From contig NC_056726.1 of the NCBI RefSeq assembly GCF_019279795.1, forward strand, positions 1,014,686,501 through 1,014,750,500: 64,000 nt of DNA, in the 5' to 3' direction. The notes under the pieces were generated by a model that was not told where the DNA came from, did no database searches, and saw nothing but the letters and a program-made list of their open reading frames with translations. Made by a program: the position numbers and the translations under genes. Below are positions 9,324 through 21,531 of the stretch, in pieces (positions within the stretch are counted from its first letter, which is position 1; the number at the start of each line of letters is the position of its first letter). This stretch comes from Protopterus annectens (Eukaryota; Chordata; Ceratodontiformes; Protopteridae).

Positions 9324-10836
9324 CATAGGTTCATAGGTAGGTACTAGGCTATCTGCCCAAAGGCATTTGTAAGCCTAGCCAGAATGTGTTGGCTTTCGCT
9401 GCCCCCTTAGATTAGTTCCCTGTGCCTTTGTCCAGCAAAACCATTGAAGTGATCCCCGGGGTAAACTTTCTGTTTTCCATCCACTCGTCAAGGTTTCTCT
9501 TGAAGAGTGCTAGTGAGCAGCTCTGCCTAATATAGATTGGAATCTTGTTCCAAAGCATGTGGGAAGTGTCTGGGATAAGTATCTATCCCTCCAGCATGTC
9601 CTATTTATTGTTGTGGTGAGGTTTAGATCCATAGACCATGTGGCTCGAGGGGATAAGGTTTTCTTTAGGTGGAGCATGTCCATCAATTCTGGGTTGGACA
9701 TGGCCTTGTATGTCAGGCAGAGATCACCTCTGAGCAGGCAGTATGCAATCGAGAACAGCTGGAGTTTCTTCAGTCGAGCTGCATAGGGCATCTGTTTGAG
9801 GCCAGTGATCCTCTTGGTGAGGTACTTCTGTGGTCTTTCCAGCTGTTGCTGGTGTCTTGTAAGGTACATCCCAAATGGAGCATTGTACTCTATGATGGGT
9901 CTGATGAGTGATGAGTAGAGGGGCACAATAACCTCTTTTGATCTGGATGCAAACCCTTTTGTGATTAGGTGGGCCACATAGAAGGATTTTCTAACCACTT
10001 TGGCAATGTGATCATCAAAGGACAGATTACTATCTACTTGGGTCCCCAGATCCCTTATTTCATTTTCTGTATTTAGGGGACTACTCCCTATGTGGTAGTT
10101 TGTGGGTACTTTGTTATTTCCAAAAGGAATAACTATGCACTTTTTGGCATTTAGCTTGAGGCCATGATTTTGACACCAGGTATCTGTCTCAGTGAGTCCC
10201 TTTTGGAGGATGTCTGTGTCAGCCAGTGAGTCAATTATAGCCCCTAGTTTGCAGTCATCTGCGAACTTGGTCAGCCATAGTCCTCCTGTTCTTATCTGTA
10301 CCTCTGAGAAGTATATGCTGAACAGGATGGGTCCTAGGACTAAGCCCTGGGGAACGCCACTTGTAACTGGTTTAGAGTCAGACCTAGCTTCCCCAACTCT
10401 CACCATGTGGGTTCTGTCCGTGAGCCAATTGGACACCCATCTTGTGACATAGGGGTTTATGTTCAGGCTGGTGAGCTTGTCTATAATACCAGAATAGGGA
10501 ATGGTGTCGAAGGCCTTTGTGAGGTCTAGGTAGGCTGTGTGTAACACCTTTCTCTCATCTATAGCCTTGGTAACTGTCTCAAAGAAGTCCACCAGGTTTA
10601 GAAGGCATGATCTGCCCTTAACAAAGCCGAACTGGGTAAAGTCCAGTGTTTGGAGGTTCCCAATGTCTCTGTTAATGGGTTTCCTGATGATGTGCTCCAT
10701 AGCCTTGCAGACCAAGCTAGTCAGGCTTATAGGGCGATAGTTCCTGGGGTCTGTTGTGGCTCCACCTTTGTGAAGCAGAATAACCGTTGCTGTGCACCAC
10801 TCTATGAGTATGAACAGTGTGTTTAGGTGAGGATAA
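9324..10836 (-). pseudogene. CR1-like LINE copy 1, reverse transcriptase and C-terminus
   Basis: A 5'-truncated LINE inserted in the 60-bp satellite, which resumes at 10837. On the minus strand one long open frame of about 440 codons starts at the truncation point. It shows NYRPISLTSLVCKAME, FGFVKGRSCLLNLVDFFE, SGVPQGLVLGPILFSIYF and the catalytic FADD (10254-10265). The thumb and C-terminal region continue to about 9510, where a frameshift replaces the usual C-terminus. The 3' end (9324-9350) is a run of octamers near CTATGAAC, as CR1 elements end in short octamer repeats. The endonuclease is missing. The RT frame is unusually intact for this window. Confidence 0.85.
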
Positions 10837-11010
10837 ATATATAGTTTCAGGCCATTATTATTTATGGATGTACACCCCTTATTGTACATATATTACATAT
10901 ATAGTTTCAGGTATTCATATTTATGTATGTACACCCCATATTGTACATATATTACATATATAGTTTCAGGCCATTAGTATTTACGGATGTTCAGGCCATT
11001 AATATTACAT
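10837..11010. repeat. 60-bp satellite array, right block
   Basis: Three or so further units of the same 60-bp satellite, cut off from the main array by the CR1 insertion and ending near 11010 in a diverged half unit. Confidence 0.85.
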
Positions 11011-11011
11011 A

Positions 11012-12176
11012 TGTATACCGCATATTGTTCATGTGAGAGGTAACTTGCAAGCTATATTAAAGAACTTACTAGCTATGACGATCCTCTTCCACACCTGGTG
11101 GTGCTTGGATTCAGTGGTAGATTGGTGCCTGAATGAAGTGTTTTGTAGATCCATTATAGCATTACATTAGTGAAATGGGAAACTTACTTAGTCCTTTGTA
11201 GGTTGTAATGTTTATTAAGCAGATGAGCATTGCTTAGATGACTGAGCAAACAGGGTTAGACCAAGCTTATTCATTACAGATACAGGGTTAAACACCCCCA
11301 TTTAATTACTGTTGGCATATGTGGGCGGGTTACTCAGTAATCCGGTTCTTCCCTTAATATTGTTGTGGGTCTGTCCCAATTATGTTGTTGTGTCTTTCGG
11401 CTTTTCCAGGTTAGGGGTCGCCACAGCGGAACTCCGGTCCGCTAATGATTGGTAGTTGATTTTTATGTGCCAAGTTACCAGCCTTGATGCACAACCTTCA
11501 ACGAAGGTACGCCCATTCATGCATGTCTCCACGCAGAAGACGGTCTAGCTGAGAATCGAACCGGACAGCGTCTTACTGTGAGGTGACAGCGCTACCGCAG
11601 CACCACCACCGTGGTGTGGGGTTTTAAAAAACTTTTACATCAGATCAAATTAAATTAAACATAATAACTAAATAATCCCTTTTTTATGTTACAAGGGGAT
11701 ATTCTAATATTAACTATTGTAAGATAACATAAATATAGGTACCCACTTATAAATGTAACCAATTAAAGCTAAACTATGTAAATTATGAAAATTATTAGTC
11801 TTTTAGTTTTTTAGTTTTTCTACAGATGCTATCTTAGTTTTCTTTACGTGTAAATGATATGTTTATGGAAATAGGGTTGGGAAAGGTCATCTAATTTTTG
11901 CAGTGCTTTCATGGTTTCTTCATCTACCTGGTGTCTGGGAATAGCTGTGGTACTAGTGAAAGTGCAAAATGGCCTAACTTGAGTTGTCCTAAATAGAGTT
12001 CCAAGGGACATTGTTGTATATAATCCCTAGGTCCAAACTAGGAGCCATATTAATCCTATTTCTAAGTCTTTGTGGGATGCTATGTTGTTCAGGTGTTTTT
12101 AGGGTGAAGATGCCAAACAGCAGTATTCCTCTTCTTCATAGTCTTCTTCAAGCTTGGGATGAGGTCCGTTTTCTGG
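11012..12176. other. Unassigned repeat region, partly inverted copy of the 3-kb unit
   Basis: No gene is seen. The part at about 11030-11210 is the reverse complement of about 14070-14275 (and of the second unit), with shared GAGAGGTAACTTGCAAGCT and GTGGTGCTTGGATT. It therefore belongs to an unnamed dispersed repeat present in both orientations. A SINE-B copy lies at 11390-11611. The rest (11640-12176) is AT-rich and unassigned. Confidence 0.6.
11390..11611 (-). mobile_element. tRNA-derived SINE-B, minus strand
   Basis: Reverse-complement copy of the SINE at 3390-3584. It contains GGGGTCGCCACAGCGGA (the RTE-like tail), CCATTCATGCATGTC and, at the far end, the tRNA-like head with GAATCGAACC (B-box) and GCTACCGCAGCACC (A-box). 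No clean target duplication was found. Confidence 0.8.
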
Positions 12177-12180
12177 GTAG

Positions 12181-12840
12181 TTATAGGTTCATAGGTAGGT
12201 ACTAGGCTATTTGCCCGAGGGCATTTATAAGCCTAGCCAGAGTGTGTCGGCTTTCGTCGCTCCATTTATTAATTAACTGATCCTCTGTCAAGCAGAGCCA
12301 ATGAAGTGATCCCAGGGTGTATTTTTTGTTATCCAGCCACTTGTCAAGGTTTCTCTTGAAAAGTGTTAGTGAGGGGCTCTGCCTGATGTTATTTGGAATT
12401 TTGTTCCAAAGCATGGGGAGTCTCTGTGACAGGAATCTATCCCTCCAGCATGTTATATTTATTGCTGTGGCAAGGTTTAGCTCACTAGAGCACGTGGCTC
12501 GCAGTGACTTGGATTTCTTTATGTGGAGCATGTCCATTAATTCTGAGTTGGACATGGCTTTGTAAGTCAGGCAGAGATCACCTCTGAGTAAGTGATAATG
12601 CCACTGAGTACAACCGGACTTTTTTCAGTCGGGCTGCATAGGACATATGTTTGAGGCCAGTAATCCTCTTGGTGAGGTACTTTTGTGGTCTTTCCAGCTG
12701 TTGGAAGTGTCTTGTGAGGTACATCCCAAATGGGGCGTTGTACTCTATGATGGGTCTAATGAGTGACTAGTAGAGGGGCACTATAACCTCTTTATTTCTA
12801 GATGCAAACCCTTTAGTAATTAGATGGGCCACATTTATTT
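12181..12840 (-). mobile_element. CR1-like LINE 3' fragment (in unit A)
   Basis: Minus-strand CR1 3' end starting with octamers (TCATAGGT). It codes for the C-terminal part, including DMLHIKKSKSLRATC, CWRDRFLSQRLPMLWNKIP and SLTLFKRNLDKWLDNKKYT. It is truncated before the RT catalytic box. The counterpart in the second unit is 15229-15887. Confidence 0.85.
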
Positions 12841-12894
12841 TCTAATGTATTGTTATTTAAATGATTAATTTAAAATGATCTAGATTTTATAAAT

Positions 12895-14275
12895 AGAAAA
12901 TGGGGAGGGTTGGATGTGGACAGGCTAAATAAGCATCCATATGAATAGTGCTGAAAACTAGCAGGTCACATGGTCTTAAGATACTTGTGTGATTTAACTT
13001 CCTTTTAAATATTATGCAACAATAAGTTACATTTTAAATTTATTTTATTTAATATACGTTATATTCAAAGTAACAGCCCAGGATTGTCATCTTATAAGTA
13101 TCTTGCTTGATGTGGGGCCTTTGTCTGAATGGTGCTGGTTAAGACCAGGGTTGGGGCTGAGCTTAGTTGTTGTTAATGGAGGAATACCATGATATTTGTA
13201 CTAAATTGACAAATTATACCATCAGGTAAAAGTGTTTTCTTTTATATTTTTGTTTTATATTTTTGGCAAGGGGTTTTAGGCAGTTTAGAAATGTGGGAGT
13301 GGAACCCTGCAAAGGAGTATGGCCACATGGTTTTACCTAGCCCTGTCTTGGGTTATCTGAAATACTTGCTTCTAGGGGTATTATTGTTTTCAATAGTTAT
13401 GCCACAATACTAGAACAAAAAGTGCCACAGATATTGTATGCCATGTGCTTTACTTGTGGAAGCTATCTTATCTGGGAACAGTGCTCACATAAAATTATGA
13501 CTCCCAAAGGAATCAGTACTGTGTCGACACTAAACTCATAACAACAGGTTAATGTACCTGTGTAGAGAGTGGAAACAATATTATTTTAAAATATATGGAT
13601 TTTTAAGAAAAATGGGGGGGGGGATGTGGAGAGTGTTATTATATATAATGAGTGGAAACCAAGCTGGTTATGTTGTCTGAGGGATTTATCTTTCTTTTAA
13701 ATATTTATGTAACTATGGGTCATTTTTTTATTTATTTAATTTAATTTAATATAAATTCTGTCCAAAGTTACAGCAAAGGATTGCTGCCTTACAGGTAGCT
13801 CATTTGCAGTGGGGTCTTTTTCTGAGTGGTATTGGTAAAGGCAAAAAAGGGGTGGGGGCTGAACTAGTCGCTGCAAATGGAGGAATACCACGCTGCATGT
13901 CGTAAGTATGGTTTTTAATCACTTTTCAATATTATACCATCAGAAAATTGAGTTCCCTTTTGGATTTCTGATGAGGGATTTGAGGTAGTTTAGATATGTG
14001 AGTTTGGAACCGTGCAGAAGAGTAGGGCCATGTGGTTTTGCCAAGTCCTGTCTTGGGTTGTCCTAAAGATCTTCAACCTACAAATGACTGAGTACGTTTC
14101 TCCTTTTTCTGATTTAAAGCTGCAACAGATCTACAGAATGCTGAATTCAGGGACAAATCTACCACCAAATCCAAGCACCACTGTGTCTGGAACAGATGAC
14201 CTTCATAGCTTATGGTTGGAGATACACCTAAGCCAATAAGTTCTTTAATACAGCTTGCAAGTTACCTCTCATATG
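12895..14275. repeat. Two diverged direct copies of an unnamed ~700-bp repeat
   Basis: The segment from about 12895 to 13445 and the one from about 13610 to 14110 share, in the same order, a GGATGTGGA start, TATTTAATTTAATATA-like stretches, GGAGGAATACCA, TTATACCATCAG and CCTGTCTTGGGTT. Identity looks like 70-80 percent. A short open frame (14012-14239, repeated at 17051-17278) shows no recognisable domain and is probably not a gene. Homologous sequence lies inverted at 11030-11210. Confidence 0.65.
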
Positions 14276-14528
14276 ATTTTCCTTCTCCTCAGCACCAATA
14301 TTTTGGCAGGTGGGTTTCTACTTGGGGGGCTAAGCAGCACTAACTCATATTGTACATCTACATCCATATATAGTTTCATGCCATTAGTATTTATATATAT
14401 ATATATATATACGCCATATTGACATATGCTTACATATATAGTTTCAGGTCATTAGTACTTCCATATGTACATCTCATATTGTACATATGTGTACATATAT
14501 AGCAGCATCCCCAAGTCCCCAAGCCATT

Positions 14529-14530
<2 letters not shown>

Positions 14531-14614
<84 letters not shown>

Positions 14615-14625
14615 TATATATATAT
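14531..14625. repeat. (TA)n microsatellite (unit A)
   Basis: A long TA run next to satellite-like sequence. The matching position in unit B (17576-17660) is shorter and interrupted by TG, AA and GA variants. Confidence 0.95.
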
Positions 14626-14759
14626 ATACACTAAGTCCATAGTCAGTTACTGACGTTGTGCAAAGAGAATCCACCCCAGCAGTGATTTGATTAGTATCTG
14701 CTTGAGACTAAGATGTTGAAACCTTATCCACTTAATTCCTAAAATGGAGGGCAATTATT

Positions 14760-14763
<4 letters not shown>

Positions 14764-14843
<80 letters not shown>
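14764..14843. repeat. (TG)n microsatellite (unit A)
   Basis: About 80 bp of TG. The counterpart in unit B is about twice as long (17803-17967). Confidence 0.97.
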
Positions 14844-14844
<1 letters not shown>

Positions 14845-15228
14845 ACGTGCATGTGTAGGCTATCTTTCTGTTGTTCATTTTCTCTAACTTTTTTGCTCGA
14901 GAGAATGGTTGCTAGTTTTTATGTGCTCAGTCCATACAGAAGTAGTTTGTTTCTAGTTGAAGTGTATAAGACTTTATGGGCTGCCTATTAAAATGTCAGG
15001 ACTCTGAGTTTTGAAATGCCATAAAAAATGTAGAAGACCAAACATCATCCATCCCTTTTCTTCTTTTAAACTTGCTTTCTGTAGTAGTGCAAGCCGAGTG
15101 GGAGCGGGTAAACTCTCTTACCACCCCCATGATCTCATGTATAACAACTTTGAAATTGCCATACCTTGGTAGAAAGGGAATATTTTGAGAAATGACAATT
15201 TCAAAATTGGCATATGTAAGTCTTGTAG

Positions 15229-15887
15229 TTATAGGTTCATAGGTAGGTACTAGGCTATTTGCCCGAGGGCATTTATAAGCCTAGCCAGAGTGTGTCGGCT
15301 TTCGTCGCTCCATTTATTAATTAACTGATCCTCTGTCAAGCAGAGCCAATGAAGTGATCCCAGGGGTGTATTTTTTGTTATCCAGCCACTTGTCAAGGTT
15401 TCTCTTGAAAAGTGTTAGTGAGGGGCTCTGCCTGATGTTATTTGGAATTTTGTTCCAAAGCATGGGGAGTCTCTGTGACAGGAATCTATCCCTCCAGCAT
15501 GTTATATTTATTGCTGTGGCAAGGTTTAGCTCACTAGAGCACGTGGCTCGCAGTGACTTGGATTTCTTTATGTGGAGCATGTCCATTAATTCTGAGTTGG
15601 ACATGGCTTTGTAAGTCAGGCAGAGATCACCTCTGAGTAAGTGATAATGCCACTGAGTACAACCGGACTTTTTCAGTCGGGTTGCATAGGACATATGTTT
15701 GAGGCCAGTAATCCTCTTGGTGAGGTACTTTTGTGGTCTTTCCAGCTGTTGGAAGTGTCTTGTGAGGTACATCCCAAATGGGCGTTGTACTCTATGATGG
15801 GTCTAATGAGTGACTAGTAGAGGGCACTATAACCTCTTTATTTCTAGATGCAAACCCTTTAGTAATTAGATGGGCCACATTTATTTT
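15229..15887 (-). mobile_element. CR1-like LINE 3' fragment (in unit B)
   Basis: Near-identical copy of 12181-12840. A single-base difference near 15676 joins the frame so that a longer C-terminal stretch, from MYLTRHFQQLERPQKY to the 3' end, reads through here. It is part of the tandem duplication, not a separate insertion. Confidence 0.85.
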
Positions 15888-17571
15888 CTAATGTATTGTT
15901 ATTTAAATGATTAATTTAAAATGATCTAGATTTTATAAATAGAAAATGGGAGGGTTGGATGTGGACAGGCTAAATAAGCATCCATATGAATAGTGCTGAA
16001 AACTAGCAGGTCACATGGTCTTAAGATACTTGTGTGATTTAACTTCCTTTTAAATATTATGCAACAATAAGTTACATTTTAAATTTATTTTATTTAATAT
16101 ACGTTATATTCAAAGTAACAGCCCAGGATTGTCATCTTATAAGTATCTTGCTTGATGTGGGGCCTTTGTCTGAATGGTGCTGGTTAAGACCAGGGTTGGG
16201 GCTGAGCTTAGTTGTTGTTAATGGAGGAATACCATGATATTTGTACTAAATTGACAAATTATACCATCAGGTAAAAGTGTTTTCTTTTATATTTTTGTTT
16301 TATATTTTTTGGCAAGGGGTTTTAGGCAGTTTAGAAATGTGGGAGTGGAACCCTGCAAAGGAGTATGGCCACATGGTTTTACCTAGCCCTGTCTTGGGTT
16401 ATCTGAAATACTTGCTTCTAGGGGTATTATTGTTTTCAATAGTTATGCCACAATACTAGAACAAAAAGTGCCACAGATATTGTATGCCATGTGCTTTACT
16501 TGTGGAAGCTATCTTATCTGGGAACAGTGCTCACATAAAATTATGACTCCCAAAGGAATCAGTACTGTGTCGACACTAAACTCATAACAACAGGTTAATG
16601 TACCTGTGTAGAGAGTGGAAACAATATTATTTTAAAATATATGGATTTTAAGAAAAATGGGGGATGTGGAGAGTGTTATTATATATAATGAGTGGAAACC
16701 AAGCTGGTTATGTTGTCTGAGGGATTTATCTTTCTTTTAAATATTTATGTAACTATGGGTCATTTTTTTATTTATTTAATTTAATTTAATATAAATTCTG
16801 TCCAAAGTTACAGCAAAGGATTGCTGCCTTACAGGTAGCTCATTTGCAGTGGGGTCTTTTTCTGAGTGGTATTGGTAAAGGCAAAAAAGGGGTGGGGCTG
16901 AACTAGTCGCTGCAAATGGAGGAATACCACGCTGCATGTCGTAAGTATGGTTTTTAATCACTTTTCAATATTATACCATCAGAAAATTGAGTTCCCTTTT
17001 GGATTTCTGATGAGGGATTTGAGGTAGTTTAGATATGTGAGTTTGGAACCGTGCAGAAGAGTAGGGCCATGTGGTTTTGCCAAGTCCTGTCTTGGGTTGT
17101 CCTAAAGATCTTCAACCTACAAATGACTGAGTACGTTTCTCCTTTTTCTGATTTAAAGCTGCAACAGATCTACAGAATGCTGAATTCAGGGACAAATCTA
17201 CCACCAAATCCAAGCACCACTGTGTCTGGAACAGATGACCTTCATAGCTTATGGTTGGAGATACACCTAAGCCAATAAGTTCTTTAATACAGCTTGCAAG
17301 TTACCTCTCATATGATTTTCCTTCTCCTCAGCACCAATATTTTGGCAGGTGGGTTTCTACTTGGGGGGCTAAGCAGCACTAACTCATATTGTACATCTAC
17401 ATCCATATATAGTTTCATGCCATTAGTATTTATATATATATATATATATATATACGCCATATTGACATATGCTTACATATATAGTTTCAGGTCATTAGTA
17501 CTTCCATATGTACACCTCATATTGTACATATGTGTACATATATAGCAGCATCCCCAAGCCCCCAAGCCATT

Positions 17572-17575
<4 letters not shown>

Positions 17576-17616
<41 letters not shown>

Positions 17617-17660
17617 ATATATAAATATATATATATATAGATATATAGATATATAGATAT
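17576..17660. repeat. Interrupted TA microsatellite (unit B)
   Basis: TA repeats with TG, AA and GATA interruptions at the place where unit A has a pure TA run. Confidence 0.9.
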
Positions 17661-17799
17661 GTATATATACACTAAGTCCATAGTCAGTTACTGACGTTGT
17701 GCAAAGAGAATCCACCCAGCAGTGATTTGATTAGTATCTGCTTGAGACTAAGATGTTGAAACCTTATCCACTTAATTCCTAAAATGGAGGGCAATTATT

Positions 17800-17968
<169 letters not shown>

Positions 17969-20039
17969 ACGTGCATGTGTAGGCTATCTTTCTGTTGTTC
18001 ATTGTCACATTATTAATTTCATTTTCTCTAACTTTTTTGCTCGAGAGAACGGTTGCTAGTTTTTATGTGCTCAGTCCATACAGAAGTAGTTTGTTTCTAG
18101 TTGAAGTGTATAAGACTTTATGGGCTGCCTATTAAAATGTCAGGACTCTGAGTTTTGAAATGCCATAAAAATTGTAGAAGACCAAACATCAGCCATCCCT
18201 TTTCTTCTTTTAAACTTGCTTTCTGTAGTAGTGCAAGCCGAGTGGGAGCGGGTAAACTCTCTTACCACCCCCATGATCTCATGTATAACAACTTTGAAAT
18301 TGCCATACCTTGGTAGAAAGGGAATATTTTGAGAAATGACAATTTCAAAATTGGCATATGTAAGTCTGGATTTTTAGTCGGTCATTCACCACACTCCGAG
18401 TCTGTGTTGTGAGTCCTGGCAATTCAAATGGCTTCCATCTGTATGTGCTCTGAGACTGTAACATCCAGGAGAATATGCAAAATAGTATTTCTTATATTTA
18501 TTACAGATTTTACAGACTATGCTTGAATAAGGGCTTGACTTTTATACCTTCTGTACGTACTGAAGTAAGTGAGTTATTAATAGACTTGAGACTGTTTGGT
18601 CGGAATGTAGCCTTAAAGCTATATTTTAAAGATGGTAAACAATATGAAAATAATAAGTTTTGTAAAAGAAGTTCTTTCACACCTGTAATACCTGCTCATA
18701 TAGACATGTTTATTAGAGTATGTGAAAAAAATATGTGAACATTTTCATGAAACTAGTAGAAGTTCTTCTCATAGTTTAACATCAAAATGAAAGATGTGCT
18801 TTACTTTCCTTAACAAAACAGTGAGGGGCTGAGTACAAGACCTGCAGACCAGGGAGGGGCTATAGTTATCATGAACAAATGAGATTATATACAGTCTGTG
18901 CATATGATGTTAGGGGAAGTACATACCTATATGCCTCTGACCCATATTCAGTATATGAATGTTATAAAGAACATTAAAGAAAATCTGTATGACTTATTTA
19001 TGTGCAGGCAGATTGATGAGAGGCTATATTCCTCTTTTAATGTGGAATTTACTAGAATACCATACATAAAAGGTTTGCCTAAGCTGAATAAGTCCCTCCA
19101 GAGACCTATCGTGTATGGAGGCGGTTGGGCTACAGAGCCCCTTTCTATTTATGTAGAGAGTAAATTGGGACAACTAGTAAATAATATGTCCGCCATCCTA
19201 AAAGATACATTCCAGTTTTTGGAAGATCTGAGAGAGTATAATGCAGGGTCTGACCTAAGAGATTGTTACATGGTCACTTTAGATGTGCAAAGTCTATTCA
19301 CCTGTATACCTAATACATATGGTATAGAGGCAATGACAGATGTGATGAATGACATGGGGGGGGGGGGTAACAGCACTAATGAAATTATCCTGATTTCTGC
19401 ACTACTGGATTTAATTCTATCCAACAATGTGTTTATGTATGAAAATAGAATTTATTTGCAACAGCGGGGTGTCGCTATGGGCACCCCCTGTGCGAATTCG
19501 TATGCGAATCTGATGGCCTATTATTGGGAAAAGAAATATCTATGTAATAATGCATTCAGTACACACATAAGATTATACATACACTTCATAGATGATACCT
19601 TTCTGTTGTGGGATGGTGGGTCATCTCTTCTACTTGATTTTGTTAAATATCTAGACTCCACTACGGATTTTTTAAAGTTTACAGTAGCCTATTCACCGGA
19701 ATCTATTGATTTCCTGGATGTTTCAATCCATAAGGACAAAGCAGGGGCTATTGGTACTAAACTGTTTTGGAAACCATGCTGGAAGAATAGTCTCCCGGAT
19801 TATAGTAGTATGTATCCTAGGCATATCTTCCCAAAGGACAGCTGAATAGAGTTAAAAATATTCATAATACAACTACTGATGTAGAAAATAAAGTAGATAT
19901 TCTACAGCAATTATTTACAGAAAGGGGCTATAAGGAATCCACTTTTTAAAATATTAAGAATGACATTTTTCAGAGTAATAGTCATGCTGGCCCTGTAGAG
20001 ATAGCATGTAAGGAAAGACTGGCTGTTAGTAGGAACAAA

Positions 20040-20213
20040 GTGGGGTGGGAGGATGGCGTGGGGTGGGAGGATGGCATAATGGTTAAGGTGTTTACCTTAC
20101 AGACACAAGGTGCAGGGTTTGATTCTCACATGGGGTAATTGGCTAGGCTTGAAATGGCCCACAAGGGTAGTTAGCCTAGTACTAATCTATGAACTATGAA
20201 CTATCTATGAACA
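20040..20213 (+). mobile_element. SINE-A inserted in Penelope-like element 2, head duplicated
   Basis: The tRNA-like head begins with an 18-bp segment (GTGGGGTGGGAGGATGGC) that occurs twice in tandem (20040-20057 and 20058-20075). Then come ATAATGGTTAAGG (A-box), GGGTTTGATTCTC (B-box), the CR1-like GGCTAGGCTT..TAGTACTAATC and a CTATGAA tail. It splits the endonuclease-side coding region after RNKV. Confidence 0.85.
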
Positions 20214-20953
20214 CTTTGTTACAAAATTTGCCAATGATAATAATCGAGTTTGTGACATAATCAAGATAAATTGGTATTTTTTGATTGGTGATAGAGAGAC
20301 GACTAATATCATGGGGGAAGTGCCTAGTGTTACTTACAAAAACAACTGTAATTTAAAACGATTGCTATGTAATGATCGAAGGACACTAGTTCCTATATAT
20401 AGGCTAGGGACTTTTCCATGTAAAAGTTGTAAAGTGTGTGAACACATCCAACTCTGTCCTTTATTTTTGAACCCAGATTCTATGCTAGCTGCAATACCAC
20501 CAGCTTAGTTTATTTAGCAGAGTGTAAAGGGTACAGATGTTCCTATGTGGGTAAAACCCAGAAATGCCTAAGGGATAGGGTTTATCAACATATGTATGAT
20601 GTTAAGAACAAGAATAAGTTAAATGCTTTAGCTAACCGTTTAATAGAATTTCCTGCACATAGCTTTTGTTTCAGGGTTTTACAAATATTTTTTTTTTCAG
20701 GATAGGAGGGGAGGTAATTACAATAATCAAGTAGAATGTACTGAACTTAAATGGATCTTAAAATTACAGGCACACATACATCCGGGGCTGAATAACTATA
20801 TGTATATTAAGCCAGAGCTTGATGCTCGCCCTTTTAAATAAATTAAATGTTAAAATGCTGGTTAAGTAACTTCATAATATGTTTTTAATTGTTTTATTGA
20901 TTGTTGACTTTTGTATATAAAATGAGTGAATGCTCATTTTATTGTATTAAGGA

Positions 20954-20990
20954 CTTGAGAAAGCGTAGATGTTCTACGTGAAAGCGCTTG
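20954..20990 (+). ncRNA. Hammerhead-like hairpin at the 3' end of Penelope-like element 2
   Basis: CTTGAGAA, then CGTAG, a 5-nt loop, CTACG, then TGAAAGCGCTTGTC. The layout (degenerate CUGANGA-like box, short perfect stem, GAAA, then GCGCTTGT) parallels the motif in the repeats of element 1. The core deviates from the hammerhead consensus, so activity is doubtful. It lies after the coding region and close to an ATTAAA signal (20996-21001). Confidence 0.35.
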
Positions 20991-21003
20991 TCTGAATTAA
21001 ATC

Positions 21004-21440
21004 TTTTTACAGTCGTGGTGGTCATCAGGAATTCTTTTTTTCAGATCATGCTTTCTCCAAATCACTGCAACGTCCTTTGAGAACATTAAATTAATGGTTG
21101 CAAGGACAGCTTTCCTCCAGTAAAGCACACATTTTGATTTATTTGTGTATTTGTTACATTTGTTGATTAACTTTACAGCTTTAAGCACTTGTGTTAAAAT
21201 TGTTTATGTCCACTAATGATTTTGTGTCGCTGTAGCTGGGTTACTGAAAATCAAGACGTCTACATGTGAGAAGACCTAAAAGAACTGAAGGGCATTAAGT
21301 TACAGCACAATAATCATTTGAAATTAACCTCACTGTTACAATTACCATCCTTCGTTCGATCCATCCATCAACCCATCCATCCACATTCCCTTTTTCTCAT
21401 TTTTGCACAGGGGGTTAGATTGTCACATCAACATTTACAA
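21004..21440. other. No gene recognised
   Basis: AT-rich stretch between the second Penelope-like element and the RTE LINE. CCATCCATCAACCCATCC near 21360 is a short simple repeat. Nothing else supported. Confidence 0.4.
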
Positions 21441-21471
21441 CCATCTAGAGCCAATGTTCACACTGCCAGAT

Positions 21472-21531
21472 CATCATCACCACCACCATCATCATGATCA
21501 TCATGATGATGATGATGATCATCATCATCAT
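21472..21531. repeat. (ATC/GAT)n simple repeat, RTE 3' tail
   Basis: CATCATGATGATGATC-type runs at the 3' end of the minus-strand RTE LINE. The same GATGATGA tail occurs at 28242-28254 in RTE copy 2. Confidence 0.9.

Larger units (their letters stand above)
12177..15224. repeat. 3.05-kb tandem unit A
   Basis: Starts at GTAGTTATAGGTTCATAGG and ends at CATATGTAAGTCTT. The next 3.1 kb (15225-18367) repeat it base for base apart from microsatellite lengths, homopolymer indels and a few substitutions. It contains a CR1 3' fragment, two diverged copies of an unnamed ~700-bp repeat, pieces of the 60-bp satellite, TA and TG microsatellites and about 400 bp of unassigned sequence. Either a very recent tandem duplication or an assembly artefact. 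Confidence 0.9.
18440..21003 (+). pseudogene. Penelope-like element 2: RT plus GIY-YIG endonuclease, decayed
   Basis: An N-terminal LNKGLTFIPSV segment (about 18522-18560) and PADQGGAIVIMN-like remnants (about 18850) precede a long RT frame (18898-19845). This frame shows GLPKLNKSLQRPIV, TLDVQSLFTCIPN, GVAMGTPCANSYANLMAYYW, the catalytic FIDD (19585-19596) and SIDFLDVSI. After a frame change and the SINE at 20040-20213, CKSCKVCEHIQLCP and the GIY-YIG-like LVYLAECKGY..YVGKTQKCLRDRVYQHM follow (about 20500-20600). TELKWILKLQAHIHPGLNNY closes it near 20800. Stops, a frameshift near 20490 and the SINE make it inactive. It is clearly less decayed than element 1. Confidence 0.85.

Noticed and set aside
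14012..14239. A 75-codon frame conserved in both 3-kb units (also 17051-17278)
   Set aside because: Identity reflects the near-identical duplication. The frame is not preserved in the older internal copy and has no domain.
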